Assembly (NCBI GenBank): GCA_934393265.1
Contig: CAKRQL010000013.1
Location: forward strand, 1-64,000
DNA: 64,000 bases
Direction of reading: 5' to 3'
Origin: an uncultured Eubacteriales bacterium
GTDB lineage: Bacteria; Bacillota; Clostridia; Oscillospirales; CAG-272
Shown here: in pieces, positions 27,527 to 35,902 of the stretch
Layout: each line of letters starts with the position of its first letter
How positions within the stretch are numbered: position 1 is the first letter of the stretch
Notes under the pieces: model-generated
What the model saw: the letters and a program-made list of their open reading frames with translations, nothing else
Told to the model about the DNA's origin: nothing
Database searches by the model: none
Position numbers and translations under genes: made by a program

Positions 27527-27743
27527 AAAGCATACAGGGATTAACATGATTCCGAGGGGAGCTACCGCACGGCAAAGCATGAGACCGTCAGGGATTGCGA
27601 CGGCTCCCCGATATATAAAAACGCCATGGGCGTGTATAAAAAGCTGCATGGCGTAAATAAAAGAGGCAGGGAACAGCAGAGAGAAAACACGGTAAAACCT
27701 ACCACGCAAAGCCTTCTTTGCCCCCTGTCCGAAAGAAAACAAT

Positions 27744-27773
27744 AAAAAAAGGAGCCGCGGTGTCCCGCGCTCC
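27744..27773 (-). terminator. Terminator reading leftward, probably distal end of the atp operon
   Basis: On the - strand, GGAGCGCGG pairs with CCGCGGCTCC (one bulge), followed by seven T. Confidence 0.7.
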
Positions 27774-27814
27774 GAAAACTTAAATAACTCGTGAGAAGCA
27801 TAAATTGATTGGAC

Positions 27815-27845
27815 AAAGAGCCGGGATTTTCCCGGCTCTTTTGTA
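27815..27845. terminator. Bidirectional terminator
   Basis: AAAGAGCCGGGA (27815-27826) pairs perfectly with TCCCGGCTCTTT (27830-27841) with a 3-base loop. The T-tract is better in the + direction (end of the secreted-protein transcript), but the stem could also stop leftward atp transcripts. Confidence 0.8.
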
Positions 27846-27870
27846 TTACAAAAAACTGCCGACAGGCAAT

Positions 27871-27982
27871 ACCACTCTCGTGTAACGCGAACATCACTGC
27901 GAAGCAATATCACTTGCGCGTAACGCGAACATCACTGCGAAGCAATATCGCTCGCCGTCACGCGAATATAACTGAGCGGCGC
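27871..27982. repeat. Short tandem repeats of about 38-40 bp
   Basis: 27871-27910 and 27911-27948 share TAACGCGAACATCACTGCGA and AGCAATAT, with variation only in the first 10-12 bases. A third, degraded copy (CGCTCGCC..ACGCGAATATAACTG) runs to 27982, right before atpC. There are no spacers between units. Confidence 0.85.
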
Positions 27983-27994
27983 ATCTGCGCGCGG

Positions 27995-28393
27995 TTACAT
28001 TTCCACTGTATTTATTCTTGTCATTGCGCGGGCTATACGCGCCTTTGCGAGATCTATCTCACGCCCGTCCTTCGCCTCGCGGAGCTTATCCTGCGCCCGC
28101 TCGAGCGCACGCTTCGCGCGGGCGAGGTCGATTTCATCCGCGTATTCAAAGGTTGTCGATACGAGGCTGACCACACCCGCCTTGACGGTGAGAAATCCGC
28201 CGTTTGCCGCCGCCCTGCGGGTCTCGCCACCCGCTGTGACCTTTGCCGTCCCGGCTCCGAGCGCGGCGAGATAGTCAGTATGCCCGGCGAGGATCTGCAC
28301 GTCGCCCGTAGTGGTACGGACGGTGAGTGCCTCTGCTTCGCCGTCGAATTTGACGCCGTCCGGCGTCGCTATCGTAAGATGAAAAGTTTTCAT
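27995..28393 (-). CDS. atpC: ATP synthase F1 subunit epsilon
   Basis: A 132-residue central-stalk subunit that links gamma to the c-ring and can inhibit hydrolysis. The N-terminal beta-sandwich (FHLTIATPDGVKFDGEAEALTV, then TGDVQILAGHTDYLAAL) and the C-terminal two-helix part (DLARAKRALERAQDKL) are both present at normal length. It is the last gene of the atp operon, separated from atpD by an unusually long 130-bp gap with two stable hairpins. Confidence 0.93.
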   Translation of the reverse strand: MKTFHLTIATPDGVKFDGEAEALTVRTTTGDVQILAGHTDYLAALGAGTAKVTAGGETRRAAANGGFLTVKAGVVSLVSTTFEYADEIDLARAKRALERAQDKLREAKDGREIDLAKARIARAMTRINTVEM

Positions 28394-28443
28394 GAAAGCT
28401 CCTTATCGGGATAGGTTATCCCAAAAGACGTCGCACACCGTGC

Positions 28444-28496
28444 CGGGGCGTTTTTTATACACGCCCCGTGGTTTTTGCCGGGAAATATCTCCCGGC
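28444..28496 (-). other. Twin hairpins between atpD and atpC
   Basis: CGGGGCGT (28444-28451) pairs with ACGCCCCG (28461-28468), and GCCGGGA (28477-28483) pairs with TCCCGGC (28490-28496). On the transcript they lie in the atpD-atpC gap and may act as an RNA stability element, or partial terminator, that lowers epsilon relative to beta. Confidence 0.55.
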
Positions 28497-28523
28497 GCGC
28501 CTGCACGGAGGATGCGCCCTTTA

Positions 28524-29930
28524 TCAGTGCCCCTCGGCGCGGAGCCTCTCCGCCTTTTCCACAGCCTCGTCAATCGTTCCGACAAACAGGAATGCTGACT
28601 CCGGCAGGTCGTCGTGCTTTCCGTCGAGTATCTCGCGGAAGCCGCGTACCGTCTCCTTGACCGGGACGTATCGTCCCTGCATTCCGGTGTACTGCTCCGC
28701 AACCGTAAAGGGCTGAGAGAGGAACCTCTGTATCTTTCTTGCGCGGCTGACGGTAAGCTTATCCTCCTCGGAGAGCTCATCCATACCCATGATGGCAATT
28801 ATGTCCTGAAGCTCCTTGTACCTCTGGAGTATTCTCTGAACCTCGCGCGCAACCTCGTAGTGCTCGATTCCCACAATATCGGGGGAGAGTATACGGGAGG
28901 TCGAGTCGAGCGGGTCGACAGCCGGGTAAATACCGAGCGAGGAAATCGCACGGGAGAGAACCGTCGTCGCGTCAAGGTGCGCAAAGGTTGTCGCCGGCGC
29001 GGGGTCTGTCAGGTCGTCCGCCGGGACGTAGACCGCCTGAACCGAGGTTATAGAGCCTTTTTTTGTCGAGGTTATCCTCTCCTGCAGCTCGCCCATCTCG
29101 GTTGCGAGCGTCGGCTGGTATCCGACGGCTGACGGCATACGGCCGAGCAGTGCCGAAACCTCCGAGCCCGCCTGTGTAAAGCGGAATATGTTGTCTATGA
29201 AGAGAAGAACGTCCTGTCCCTCCTTATCGCGGAAGTACTCCGCCATGGTAAGACCCGAGAGACCGACTCTCATTCTTGCCCCGGGCGGCTCGTTCATCTG
29301 TCCATAGACAAGGGCGGTTTTCTGGAGAACTCCGGACTCTTTCATTTCGTTATAGAGGTCGTTGCCCTCGCGCGTCCGCTCTCCGACGCCCGTAAAGACG
29401 GATATACCGCCGTGCTGCTTTGCTATATTGTTGATGAGCTCCATTATAAGGACGGTCTTGCCGACGCCCGCGCCGCCGAAGAGTCCTATCTTTCCGCCCT
29501 TTGCATAGGGAGCTATAAGGTCGACTACCTTGATACCGGTTTCGAGTATCTCTGTCGTGCCCTCCTGCTCGGAGTATCCGGGCGGGTCGCGGTGTATGCA
29601 CCACCTCGGCGCGTTCTCCGGGGCGGGGAGGTTATCGACCGGCTCGCCGAGAATGTTGAAAATACGCCCGAGCGTCTCGCGCCCGACGGGGACGGTGATG
29701 CCCGTCCCGGTGTCCACGGCGTCGATTCCGCGGGGCATACCGTCCGTGCCCGACATGGCGATACAGCGCACCGTGTCGTCGCCGAGCTGCTGTGCAACCT
29801 CGCAGACGACGGTCTTGCCGTCAAACTCCACGTTTATGGCATTCTGGAGGTCGGGCAGGTGCCCCGCGTCAAAGCGTATGTCGATGACGGGACCTATTAT
29901 CTGCACGACCTTTCCGATGTTCTTCTGCAT
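28524..29930 (-). CDS. atpD: ATP synthase F1 subunit beta
   Basis: A 468-residue catalytic subunit. The P-loop GLFGGAGVGKTVLIMELI lies near residues 149-166 and the catalytic region GVGERTREGNDLYNEM near 186-201. LVYGQMNEPPGARMRV, the Walker B strand DVLLFIDNIFRF and the family signature PAVDPLDSTSR are all intact. Length is standard. It is followed by a hairpin-rich gap and atpC. Confidence 0.98.
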   Translation of the reverse strand: MQKNIGKVVQIIGPVIDIRFDAGHLPDLQNAINVEFDGKTVVCEVAQQLGDDTVRCIAMSGTDGMPRGIDAVDTGTGITVPVGRETLGRIFNILGEPVDNLPAPENAPRWCIHRDPPGYSEQEGTTEILETGIKVVDLIAPYAKGGKIGLFGGAGVGKTVLIMELINNIAKQHGGISVFTGVGERTREGNDLYNEMKESGVLQKTALVYGQMNEPPGARMRVGLSGLTMAEYFRDKEGQDVLLFIDNIFRFTQAGSEVSALLGRMPSAVGYQPTLATEMGELQERITSTKKGSITSVQAVYVPADDLTDPAPATTFAHLDATTVLSRAISSLGIYPAVDPLDSTSRILSPDIVGIEHYEVAREVQRILQRYKELQDIIAIMGMDELSEEDKLTVSRARKIQRFLSQPFTVAEQYTGMQGRYVPVKETVRGFREILDGKHDDLPESAFLFVGTIDEAVEKAERLRAEGH

Positions 29931-29997
29931 CTGATTTTCCTTTCATACATGGGGGCGTGTACCGTTTTCCCATGAATTTTTTCTTTCCCGTATGGGG

Positions 29998-30843
29998 TCA
30001 GAGTGCCTCCGCGCCGGAGACTATCTCGGTTATTTCCTGCGTTATGACGCTCTGGCGCGCGCGGTTGTAGCGGAGCGTCAGGTCATCTATCATTTCCTGC
30101 GCGTTCTTGTTTGCCGAGTTCATCGCCGTGCGCCGCGCGCCGGACTCCGAGGCGAGTGCCTCGCAGAGCCCCGCATGGACATATCCGGCAATGTACCCGG
30201 GGATTATCGCGTCGAGTATTGCCGTGGGGTCGTCGTCGGTCATGGGCTCCCGCATATTTTCCGTGCCGTCCGCACCCTCGCTCCGCGTGAGCGGGAGGAG
30301 CGTCCCGACCGTCGGTATCTGCGTGAGCATGGATATAAAGCGCGTGTAGACGAGAGCCACCCGGCTTATTTTGCCGGAAAGATACCTTCCGCATACCGTA
30401 TCCGCGAGCTTTATGCAGTCGCCGAAGGAAATCTCCGCTGCTGAGGCATAGTCGCCCGTCATTATATCCGCGCCGATGTGCATATAGTGCTCGAGTGCCT
30501 TTTTGCCTATCGGGAGAATAACGTCGCCGTCCTTCGCCTTTTCGCGTACGGCTCTGAAAATATTGGAGTTGTACCCGCCGGCGAGCCCGCGGTCGCCCGC
30601 TATGACTATCCAGAGCGTCTTTCCGTCCCGAGACGAAAAGTAGGGGGATTCACCGGTACCGAGCCGCGCGGTGTCGCGTATCGCCTCCGCGAGCAGCTCG
30701 CGATAGGGGCGGGAGGTCTGCGCCCGCTCCTTCTGCCGCCGGAGCTTTGACGTGGCGACGAGCTCCATGGCTTTGGTTATCTGCATGGTACCGCTGACGC
30801 TTCTGATACGGGATTTTATCCCGTTCATAGATGTACCTGCCAC
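29998..30843 (-). CDS. atpG: ATP synthase F1 subunit gamma
   Basis: A 281-residue rotor shaft. The N-terminal helix MNGIKSRIRSVSGTMQITKAMELVATSKLRR region and the C-terminal RRTAMNSANKNAQEMIDDL and YNRARQSVITQEITEIVSGA regions are the conserved coiled-coil ends. The middle is variable, as is usual. It begins 3 bp after atpA. Confidence 0.96.
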   Translation of the reverse strand: MAGTSMNGIKSRIRSVSGTMQITKAMELVATSKLRRQKERAQTSRPYRELLAEAIRDTARLGTGESPYFSSRDGKTLWIVIAGDRGLAGGYNSNIFRAVREKAKDGDVILPIGKKALEHYMHIGADIMTGDYASAAEISFGDCIKLADTVCGRYLSGKISRVALVYTRFISMLTQIPTVGTLLPLTRSEGADGTENMREPMTDDDPTAILDAIIPGYIAGYVHAGLCEALASESGARRTAMNSANKNAQEMIDDLTLRYNRARQSVITQEITEIVSGAEAL

Positions 30844-30846
30844 GGA

Positions 30847-32367
30847 TTACGCCTCCTTTTTCTCGGTGAATTTTTCCTTTTCGTGCATTATCGCGTCGCG
30901 CAGTGCCGCCTCGGTCTCACCCTCGAGCTTTCCGGTCTCGCGTATCGTTTTGAGGAGCGCGTCGCAGGACGCCGTGAGATACTCGTAGAGCCCGGTTTCA
31001 AACTCATGAATGTCCTCGACGGCAATATCGGAAAGAAGATTGTTTACGACGGCGTAGATTATAGCAACCTGAAGCTCAACCGCAACCGGAGAGTTGCGCC
31101 CCTGCTTCAGCACCTCGACTATGCGCTTGCCCTGCTCGAGCCGCGCCTTGGTGTCCGCGTCGAGGTCGGAGCCGAACTGCGCGAAGCCCTGCAGCTCTAT
31201 ATACTGCGAATAGAGGAGCTTCAGCTGTCCTGCGACCTTCTTCATCGCCTTTATCTGCGCGTTACCGCCGACACGGGAGACGGAGATACCGGGGTTTACA
31301 GCCGGGCGCACTCCGGAGTGGAAGAGCTCGGTTTCAAGGAATATCTGTCCGTCGGTTATTGATATTACGTTCGTGGGAATGTACGCCGAGACGTCTCCCG
31401 CCTGCGTCTCTATTATCGGGAGCGCGGTGAGCGAGCCGCCGCCGCATTCGTCGGACAGCCTTGCCGCGCGCTCAAGAAGTCTTGAGTGCAGGTAGAATAC
31501 GTCACCGGGGTACGCCTCTCTGCCCGGCGGTCTCCGGATAAGGAGAGACAGGGCACGGTACGCCACCGCGTGCTTTGAGAGGTCGTCGTAGATTATCAGC
31601 GCGTCGCGCCCCTTGTCCATGAAGTATTCACCCATGGCACAGCCGGCGTACGGCGCTATATACTGGAGGGGTGCGGAGTCGGACGCCGTCGCCGCGACGA
31701 CAATCGTATAGTCCATCGCGCCGTTTTTGTAGAGCGTGTCGACGACATTCGCGACGGTGGACTGCTTCTGTCCTATCGCAACATATATGCATATAATGCC
31801 TTTTCCGCGCTGGTTTATTATGGTGTCCGTCGCGATAACGGTTTTACCGGTCTGTCGGTCGCCTATAATCAGCTCGCGCTGACCTCTTCCGATAGGTATC
31901 ATCGAGTCTATCGCCTTTATTCCCGTCTGCAGGGGGACGGACACCGACTTTCTCTCAATGATGCCGTAGGCGCGCCGCTCTATCGGGCGGGTCTCCTTTG
32001 CCGCTATCGGTCCCTTTGAGTCTATCGGCTGACCGAGCGCGTTGACAACCCTGCCGACGAGCTCCTCGCCGACCGGGACGGAGACGACGTTGCCGGTCCG
32101 CTTTACAAGGCTCCCCTCGGATATTCCGACGTCGGTTCCGAGGAGCACTGCGTTGACAGAGTCCTCTTCGAGATTCAGTGCCATGCCGTAGGTTCCGTTG
32201 GAAAATTCGAGCAGCTCGTTCGACTTGCACTTGTCAAGCCCGTAAACTCGGGAAATACCGTCGCCGACCGAGATTACATATCCGACCTCGTCCTGCTCGG
32301 TCTTTGCCGAGTAGTTCTTTATCTGCTCTTTTATTAATTTTGTTATCTCGTCTGTTTTTGACTGCAT
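30847..32367 (-). CDS. atpA: ATP synthase F1 subunit alpha
   Basis: A 506-residue non-catalytic nucleotide-binding subunit. The P-loop GDRQTGKTVIATDTIINQ lies near residues 169-186, the conserved ALIIYDDLSKHAVAYR near 265-280, and the signature PAVNPGISVSRVGGNAQ near 362-378. Full length, with the N-terminal crown domain present. Confidence 0.98.
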   Translation of the reverse strand: MQSKTDEITKLIKEQIKNYSAKTEQDEVGYVISVGDGISRVYGLDKCKSNELLEFSNGTYGMALNLEEDSVNAVLLGTDVGISEGSLVKRTGNVVSVPVGEELVGRVVNALGQPIDSKGPIAAKETRPIERRAYGIIERKSVSVPLQTGIKAIDSMIPIGRGQRELIIGDRQTGKTVIATDTIINQRGKGIICIYVAIGQKQSTVANVVDTLYKNGAMDYTIVVAATASDSAPLQYIAPYAGCAMGEYFMDKGRDALIIYDDLSKHAVAYRALSLLIRRPPGREAYPGDVFYLHSRLLERAARLSDECGGGSLTALPIIETQAGDVSAYIPTNVISITDGQIFLETELFHSGVRPAVNPGISVSRVGGNAQIKAMKKVAGQLKLLYSQYIELQGFAQFGSDLDADTKARLEQGKRIVEVLKQGRNSPVAVELQVAIIYAVVNNLLSDIAVEDIHEFETGLYEYLTASCDALLKTIRETGKLEGETEAALRDAIMHEKEKFTEKKEA

Positions 32368-32396
32368 TTTATCACCAACTTCTGTTTGTTATCGGG

Positions 32397-32930
32397 TCAC
32401 ACGATGATTTGGGAGAGCTGTTTTTCAAGCTTATCCAGTCGCGTCTTTACCGACCCGTCAAGCTGGACGCCGGAGTACCGGAGCTTCATTCCGCCGAGTA
32501 TCCCGGGGTCAACGGTGTTCTTTATTATAACTGTCTTTCCGGTGAGGGCTGCGAGCCTACTTCTGAGTGCGTCGCATTGCCCGTCGCTCATCGGTACAGC
32601 CGTCACCGCCTCGACCCTCTCAATGCCGAGCCGCTCGTCGCGCAGGGCAGAGAATTCCGCCATGGCGGCGGGGAGGAATGAGACGGCGCGCCGCTCCGAG
32701 AGATATTTTATGAAGTCGCGCACCTCCGGCAGCACCGGGGACAGCGTCCTGTCGACGAGCGACAGCCGCTCACAGCGTGCGAGCGCAGGATTGTCGAGAA
32801 GCCGGGTATACTCCGGCTCGCGCTCAAGTGCAGCGCACACCGAAGAGAGATCGGAGAACACCTCCTCGACCTTCCCACACTCCTCGGCGAGCATGAACAT
32901 TGCGCGCCCGTAATTTTCCGCGCCTCTCAT
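32397..32930 (-). CDS. atpH: ATP synthase F1 subunit delta
   Basis: A 177-residue OSCP-type peripheral stalk subunit linking F1 to subunit b. Marks are NYGRAMFMLAEECGKVEEV at the N-terminus and the C-terminal sheet KTVIIKNTVDPGILGGMKLR with GVQLDGSVKTRLDKL. It lies 1 bp after atpF and 29 bp before atpA. Confidence 0.93.
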   Translation of the reverse strand: MRGAENYGRAMFMLAEECGKVEEVFSDLSSVCAALEREPEYTRLLDNPALARCERLSLVDRTLSPVLPEVRDFIKYLSERRAVSFLPAAMAEFSALRDERLGIERVEAVTAVPMSDGQCDALRSRLAALTGKTVIIKNTVDPGILGGMKLRYSGVQLDGSVKTRLDKLEKQLSQIIV

Positions 32931-32931
32931 A

Positions 32932-33438
32932 TCAACCGTCCTTACCGACGCTGTTTATGAACTCGTCGATCATTTCCGCGTGCTCGTCCGGCTTCACGTC
33001 TCTGCCTATGACGGCGGAGGCTATCTCGACGGCGAGCGTCGAGACCTCGTCCTTAACATCGTTCATGGCGCGCACCCGCTCGAGCTCTATCTGCTCTTCC
33101 GCGCGCTCAAGGGTACGCTGCGCCTTGCTGTCCGCCTCACGCAGGATTTCCTCCTCGCGCAGCTGGGCTTTCCTGACCGCGCCGCGCAGCAGCCTTTCGC
33201 ACTCCGCGTCCGCGTCGCCTATCTTCTTTTCATACTCGCTCTTCATTTCCTCCGCGCTGCGTTTGTTTTTCTCCGCGTCGGAGTACATGTCGTCGATTTC
33301 CTTTTGTCTTGAATCTATCATGTTCTTAACGGGTTTGAAGAGCAGCTTGCGCAGGAAAAGAAAGAGTATGAGAAGGTTTATCCACGCGAATATCATCGTC
33401 CAGAAATTCACGCCGACAAATGATTCAAAGCCTTCCAT
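32932..33438 (-). CDS. atpF: ATP synthase Fo subunit b
   Basis: A 168-residue peripheral stalk. One membrane helix near residues 9-29 (FWTMIFAWINLLILFLFL) is followed by a long charged coiled coil (KQKEIDDMYSDAEKNKRSAEE onward), as expected for b. Only one b-type gene is present, so the stalk is probably a homodimer. Confidence 0.94.
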   Translation of the reverse strand: MEGFESFVGVNFWTMIFAWINLLILFLFLRKLLFKPVKNMIDSRQKEIDDMYSDAEKNKRSAEEMKSEYEKKIGDADAECERLLRGAVRKAQLREEEILREADSKAQRTLERAEEQIELERVRAMNDVKDEVSTLAVEIASAVIGRDVKPDEHAEMIDEFINSVGKDG

Positions 33439-33474
33439 TCTTTTCTCCTTTTAGTAGTATAGACTTTTACGCTC

Positions 33475-33726
33475 TCAGCCCTTGAATACGAACAGAAGCA
33501 GCAGGGAGATAACGAGGGAGTATATACCCGTCGTCTCGGTGATAGCGCAACCGAGTATCATGTTTGTACGGAGATCGCTCGCCGCCTCAGGCTGGCGCGC
33601 CATACCCTCGAGTGCTTTTCCGACGGCATTACCTTCTCCGAGTGCGGGTCCGATAGCTCCGAGTCCCATACAGAGTGCCGCGCCGATTGCTCTTGCCGCG
33701 GCTACGATTGCCTGTGCCATTTCCAT
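33475..33726 (-). CDS. atpE: ATP synthase Fo subunit c with two-carboxylate motif
   Basis: An 83-residue proteolipid of two membrane helices around the polar loop ARQPEA. Helix 1 has GPALGEG, placing Glu31 where Na+-type c subunits usually have Gln. Helix 2 has AITETTGIYSLVI, with the ion-carrying Glu64 followed by Thr65. The ES/ET-TGIYSLVI block is the one seen in Na+-translocating c-rings of Ilyobacter and Clostridium. A pair of glutamates at these two sites is the arrangement described for the Fusobacterium nucleatum Na+ rotor. I therefore infer Na+ coupling; no experiment is implied. Confidence 0.95.
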   Translation of the reverse strand: MEMAQAIVAAARAIGAALCMGLGAIGPALGEGNAVGKALEGMARQPEAASDLRTNMILGCAITETTGIYSLVISLLLLFVFKG

Positions 33727-33864
33727 TTTGTTTTTCCTCCTTGAGTCAGAAAAAGTGTTTTTTATGTTTTGTTTTATTGAAAAACCGAATTTATTTTCCG
33801 GCGGAGCAGTGCGTCATTCGCCCTGTATTTTTATTTTCCGCCTTTTTCCGCGCATTTTTACGGA

Positions 33865-34644
33865 TTATTTGTCTGCCTTTTCTCCCTCCGCCGGGACGGT
33901 AGCCTTCGGCGGGTTCGCCTCTCCTATATAGACCATTGTCAGCAGCGAAAAGACGAGAGCCTGTACAAATCCGGAGAAGAGGTCAAAGTATATCGAGAAA
34001 AACGCCGGGAGACCGACCTGAAACACGGGCGGGAGTGCCGCGGACACCGCCGCGGGGAGCCACGAAAATACAAAGGACGACAGAGCCGCGAGCGCGCTGT
34101 AAACCAGCGCCGTGATGACCGACCCGCCCGCCACGTTTCCGAAGTGACGGAACGCGAGCGAAATAGGGCTCGCTATCTCCGAGACTATGTTCATGGGGGT
34201 CATCACCACGATAGGCTCGGTAAATCCTTTAAGGAAGCCCAAAAAGCCGTTGTTCTTTATCTTCTCATACCAGACAATTCCCGTCGTGACGAGTGCCCAT
34301 GCCGCCGTAACCGAGAGGTCCGCAGTGGTGGAGCGGAATATCTGCGTCATTCCGATGAGAGAGCCGCAGACAGAGGAGAGAAACAGCGTCCCGATATAGG
34401 GCGCGAATTTTCGGTTGTGCGTACCCATCGTGCTGTCGACGAGGTTGTATATCATGGACACGCCCTTCTCGGTTATGACCTGCATTCTGCCCGGTCGCTT
34501 TGTCAGGTGCCGGGTCAGAAAGTACGCCGTAACAATAAGGAGTATCGTGACGGCGAGAAGCGAGACGGTCGTCTGCGTTACGTTTATCCCGCCGAATATC
34601 GGGATTGTGAAGTAAATCTTCGGACCGTTGATAGTTACATCCAT
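33865..34644 (-). CDS. atpB: ATP synthase Fo subunit a
   Basis: A 259-residue membrane subunit forming the ion half-channels. The conserved stator arginine is in ISLAFRHFGNVAGG (about residue 172), and the C-terminal FDLFSGFVQALVFSLLTMVYI helix is characteristic. The start codon overlaps the stop of atpI (TAATG), indicating tight coupling. About 140 bp separate it from atpE. Confidence 0.96.
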   Translation of the reverse strand: MDVTINGPKIYFTIPIFGGINVTQTTVSLLAVTILLIVTAYFLTRHLTKRPGRMQVITEKGVSMIYNLVDSTMGTHNRKFAPYIGTLFLSSVCGSLIGMTQIFRSTTADLSVTAAWALVTTGIVWYEKIKNNGFLGFLKGFTEPIVVMTPMNIVSEIASPISLAFRHFGNVAGGSVITALVYSALAALSSFVFSWLPAAVSAALPPVFQVGLPAFFSIYFDLFSGFVQALVFSLLTMVYIGEANPPKATVPAEGEKADK

Positions 34645-35117
34645 TAGTCCTTTGCCTCCGTTTTTTCTTTTGCCTCGCGCCGTCCTCTGATATATCCCTC
34701 TGCAATGAGTATCGGGCGCATCATGACGAGGGGAACGAGCGTGGCTATGACCTCAAACTGCCCGGAAACGAAAGCGAGCACAAGACAGCCGAGAAGGCTC
34801 AGAGCACGGACGATGAATGACATCTGTATCCGGAGCTGCACCGCCTTTTTGTTCTCCTCCGTAAAGGCGTGCGCCTCCTCTTCGGTCATTTCCGCCTTCC
34901 CGCGCTTTTCTTCAAACTGCCGCACCGCGCGGTCGACAGACAGCGTGAGGATAAGATAATTTGCTATTGTTACCGCCGCGCCGAGTGCCGCGCCGGTTAT
35001 CACCTTGTAGGAGAACGCGCCGACTATGGCATATACCGCGGCGGTTATCGCCGAGACGGCAAGCTCTCCGAGAATCATGAAAATGCATTGCCGCATGAGT
35101 GCCGTGTTTTTTTTCAT
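34644..35117 (-). CDS. atpI: ATP synthase subunit I-like membrane protein
   Basis: A 157-residue protein with four hydrophobic segments (FMILGELAVSAITAAVYAIV, VITGAALGAAVTIANYLIL, FIVRALSLLGCLVLAFV and IATLVPLVMMRPILIA). A charged cytoplasmic insert of Lys/Glu lies between helices 2 and 3. AtpI helps c-ring assembly and cation supply in some bacteria. Position at the head of the operon and overlap with both neighbours support the call; sequence alone is weak. Confidence 0.75.
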   Translation of the reverse strand: MKKNTALMRQCIFMILGELAVSAITAAVYAIVGAFSYKVITGAALGAAVTIANYLILTLSVDRAVRQFEEKRGKAEMTEEEAHAFTEENKKAVQLRIQMSFIVRALSLLGCLVLAFVSGQFEVIATLVPLVMMRPILIAEGYIRGRREAKEKTEAKD

Positions 35118-35419
35118 TCTTTACCTCCGTGAGAGGGCTTTTCCGCGTCGCCGTCCGCTTTCTCCCTCGCCGCCGCCTGCCTCTCCTTTGCGAGTGCTTC
35201 GGCGGCTCTCGTCGCCGATATGACGTACTTTACCATAGAGAAGAGACCTGACGCCGTACCGAGGAGCACCGCCGGGACATATACCCAGTCCGGGAGCCCC
35301 CGCTTTTCGACAAGATACCACGCGAGCGCGGTGAGCAGCGCAACGGGGCAGAGCAGCGACAGTACGGACTGAATTACTATGTTCGTATAGTATACGAAGC
35401 CGACGAATTTTCCGTACAT
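35114..35419 (-). CDS. atpZ: AtpZ/AtpI family protein
   Basis: A 101-residue protein with two membrane segments (IQSVLSLLCPVALLTALAWYL and DWVYVPAVLLGTASGLFSMVKYV) and a charged C-terminal tail. It opens the operon after GGGAGGGAG. The family accompanies Fo genes and has been linked to Mg2+/Ca2+ transport or c-ring assembly. It overlaps atpI by 4 bp. Confidence 0.75.
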   Translation of the reverse strand: MYGKFVGFVYYTNIVIQSVLSLLCPVALLTALAWYLVEKRGLPDWVYVPAVLLGTASGLFSMVKYVISATRAAEALAKERQAAAREKADGDAEKPSHGGKE

Positions 35420-35465
35420 ATCTCCCTCCCGTGCGCGCGGTCGTATGCGAATTTACACGATTATT

Positions 35466-35494
35466 ATTTTAGCATATCTTTCCCACAAAAGCAA
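35466..35494 (-). promoter_or_regulatory. Promoter of the ATP synthase operon
   Basis: On the - strand, TTGCTT (35494-35489), a 17-base spacer and TAAAAT (35471-35466), about 45 bases before atpZ. Nothing else was recognised between here and the terminator at 35627. Confidence 0.75.
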
Positions 35495-35626
35495 TAATAA
35501 TTTGTAAACTTGGTCAGATTGATTTGTTATGTAAACTCAAAATAAGAGGGGAGCGACATTCCGTCGCAGACCACGTTATAACCGCTCTCCCGAGAAAAAG
35601 AAATATGCATCTTTCAGCGCAGTGAC

Positions 35627-35657
35627 AAAAAACAGGCAACCGCCGTGCGATTGCCTG
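35627..35657 (-). terminator. Terminator of the nucleoside salvage operon
   Basis: On the - strand, CAGGCAA (35657-35651) pairs with TTGCCTG (35639-35633), followed by six T. It lies 40 bases after the double stop codon of the broken gene. Confidence 0.88.
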
Positions 35658-35696
35658 AAATTCCGCGCCGTCAGCGCGTACTCTGTATACTCTTTA

Positions 35697-35902
35697 TTAT
35701 GTCTCTCTATTATGTCGTCCGCGAGACCGGAGCACACCTCGATGAGCCGCCGTAGCCGCCGTATCCGCCGCCCGCCGCTCCTCGGTAAGGCGGGAGAGCT
35801 CGGTAAGGCGGGAGAGCAGTGTGCCGATACATTCGCCGGGCGAGTCGACCGTCGGATACCTCGCTATCAGCTCCTCCGTGTCCTCCCTGACTATCCCGCC
35901 AT
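35697..35902 (-). pseudogene. Small gene after udk with an early frameshift
   Basis: The udk stop TGA is directly followed by an ATG (35902-35900) with GGAGG 6 bases upstream, an ideal coupled start. The frame ATG GCG GGA hits TAG at once. Adding one base to the GGG run opens a 68-residue frame (MAGIVREDTEELIARYPTVD.., later LLSRLTELSRLTEERR..) ending in TAATAA just before a strong terminator. Inside it, 18 bp are duplicated in tandem in frame (35782-35799 and 35800-35817), encoding the repeated SRLTEL/SRLTEE. The product is unknown and looks helical and charged. Either a real one-base deletion or a sequence error explains it. Confidence 0.45.

Larger units (their letters stand above)
27527..27994. 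other. Intergenic region rich in hairpins and short repeats
   Basis: Between the convergent secreted-protein gene and atpC. Inverted repeats include ACGCCATG (27621-27628) with CATGGCGT (27647-27654), GGGGAGC with GGCTCCCC at about 27556-27609, a minus-direction terminator at 27744-27773, a bidirectional stem at 27815-27841, and tandem repeats at 27871-27982. No coding frame is supported. Confidence 0.6.

Noticed and set aside
27871..27982. Possible CRISPR array
   Set aside because: Units are contiguous without spacers, only two are well conserved, and no cas genes are in the window.
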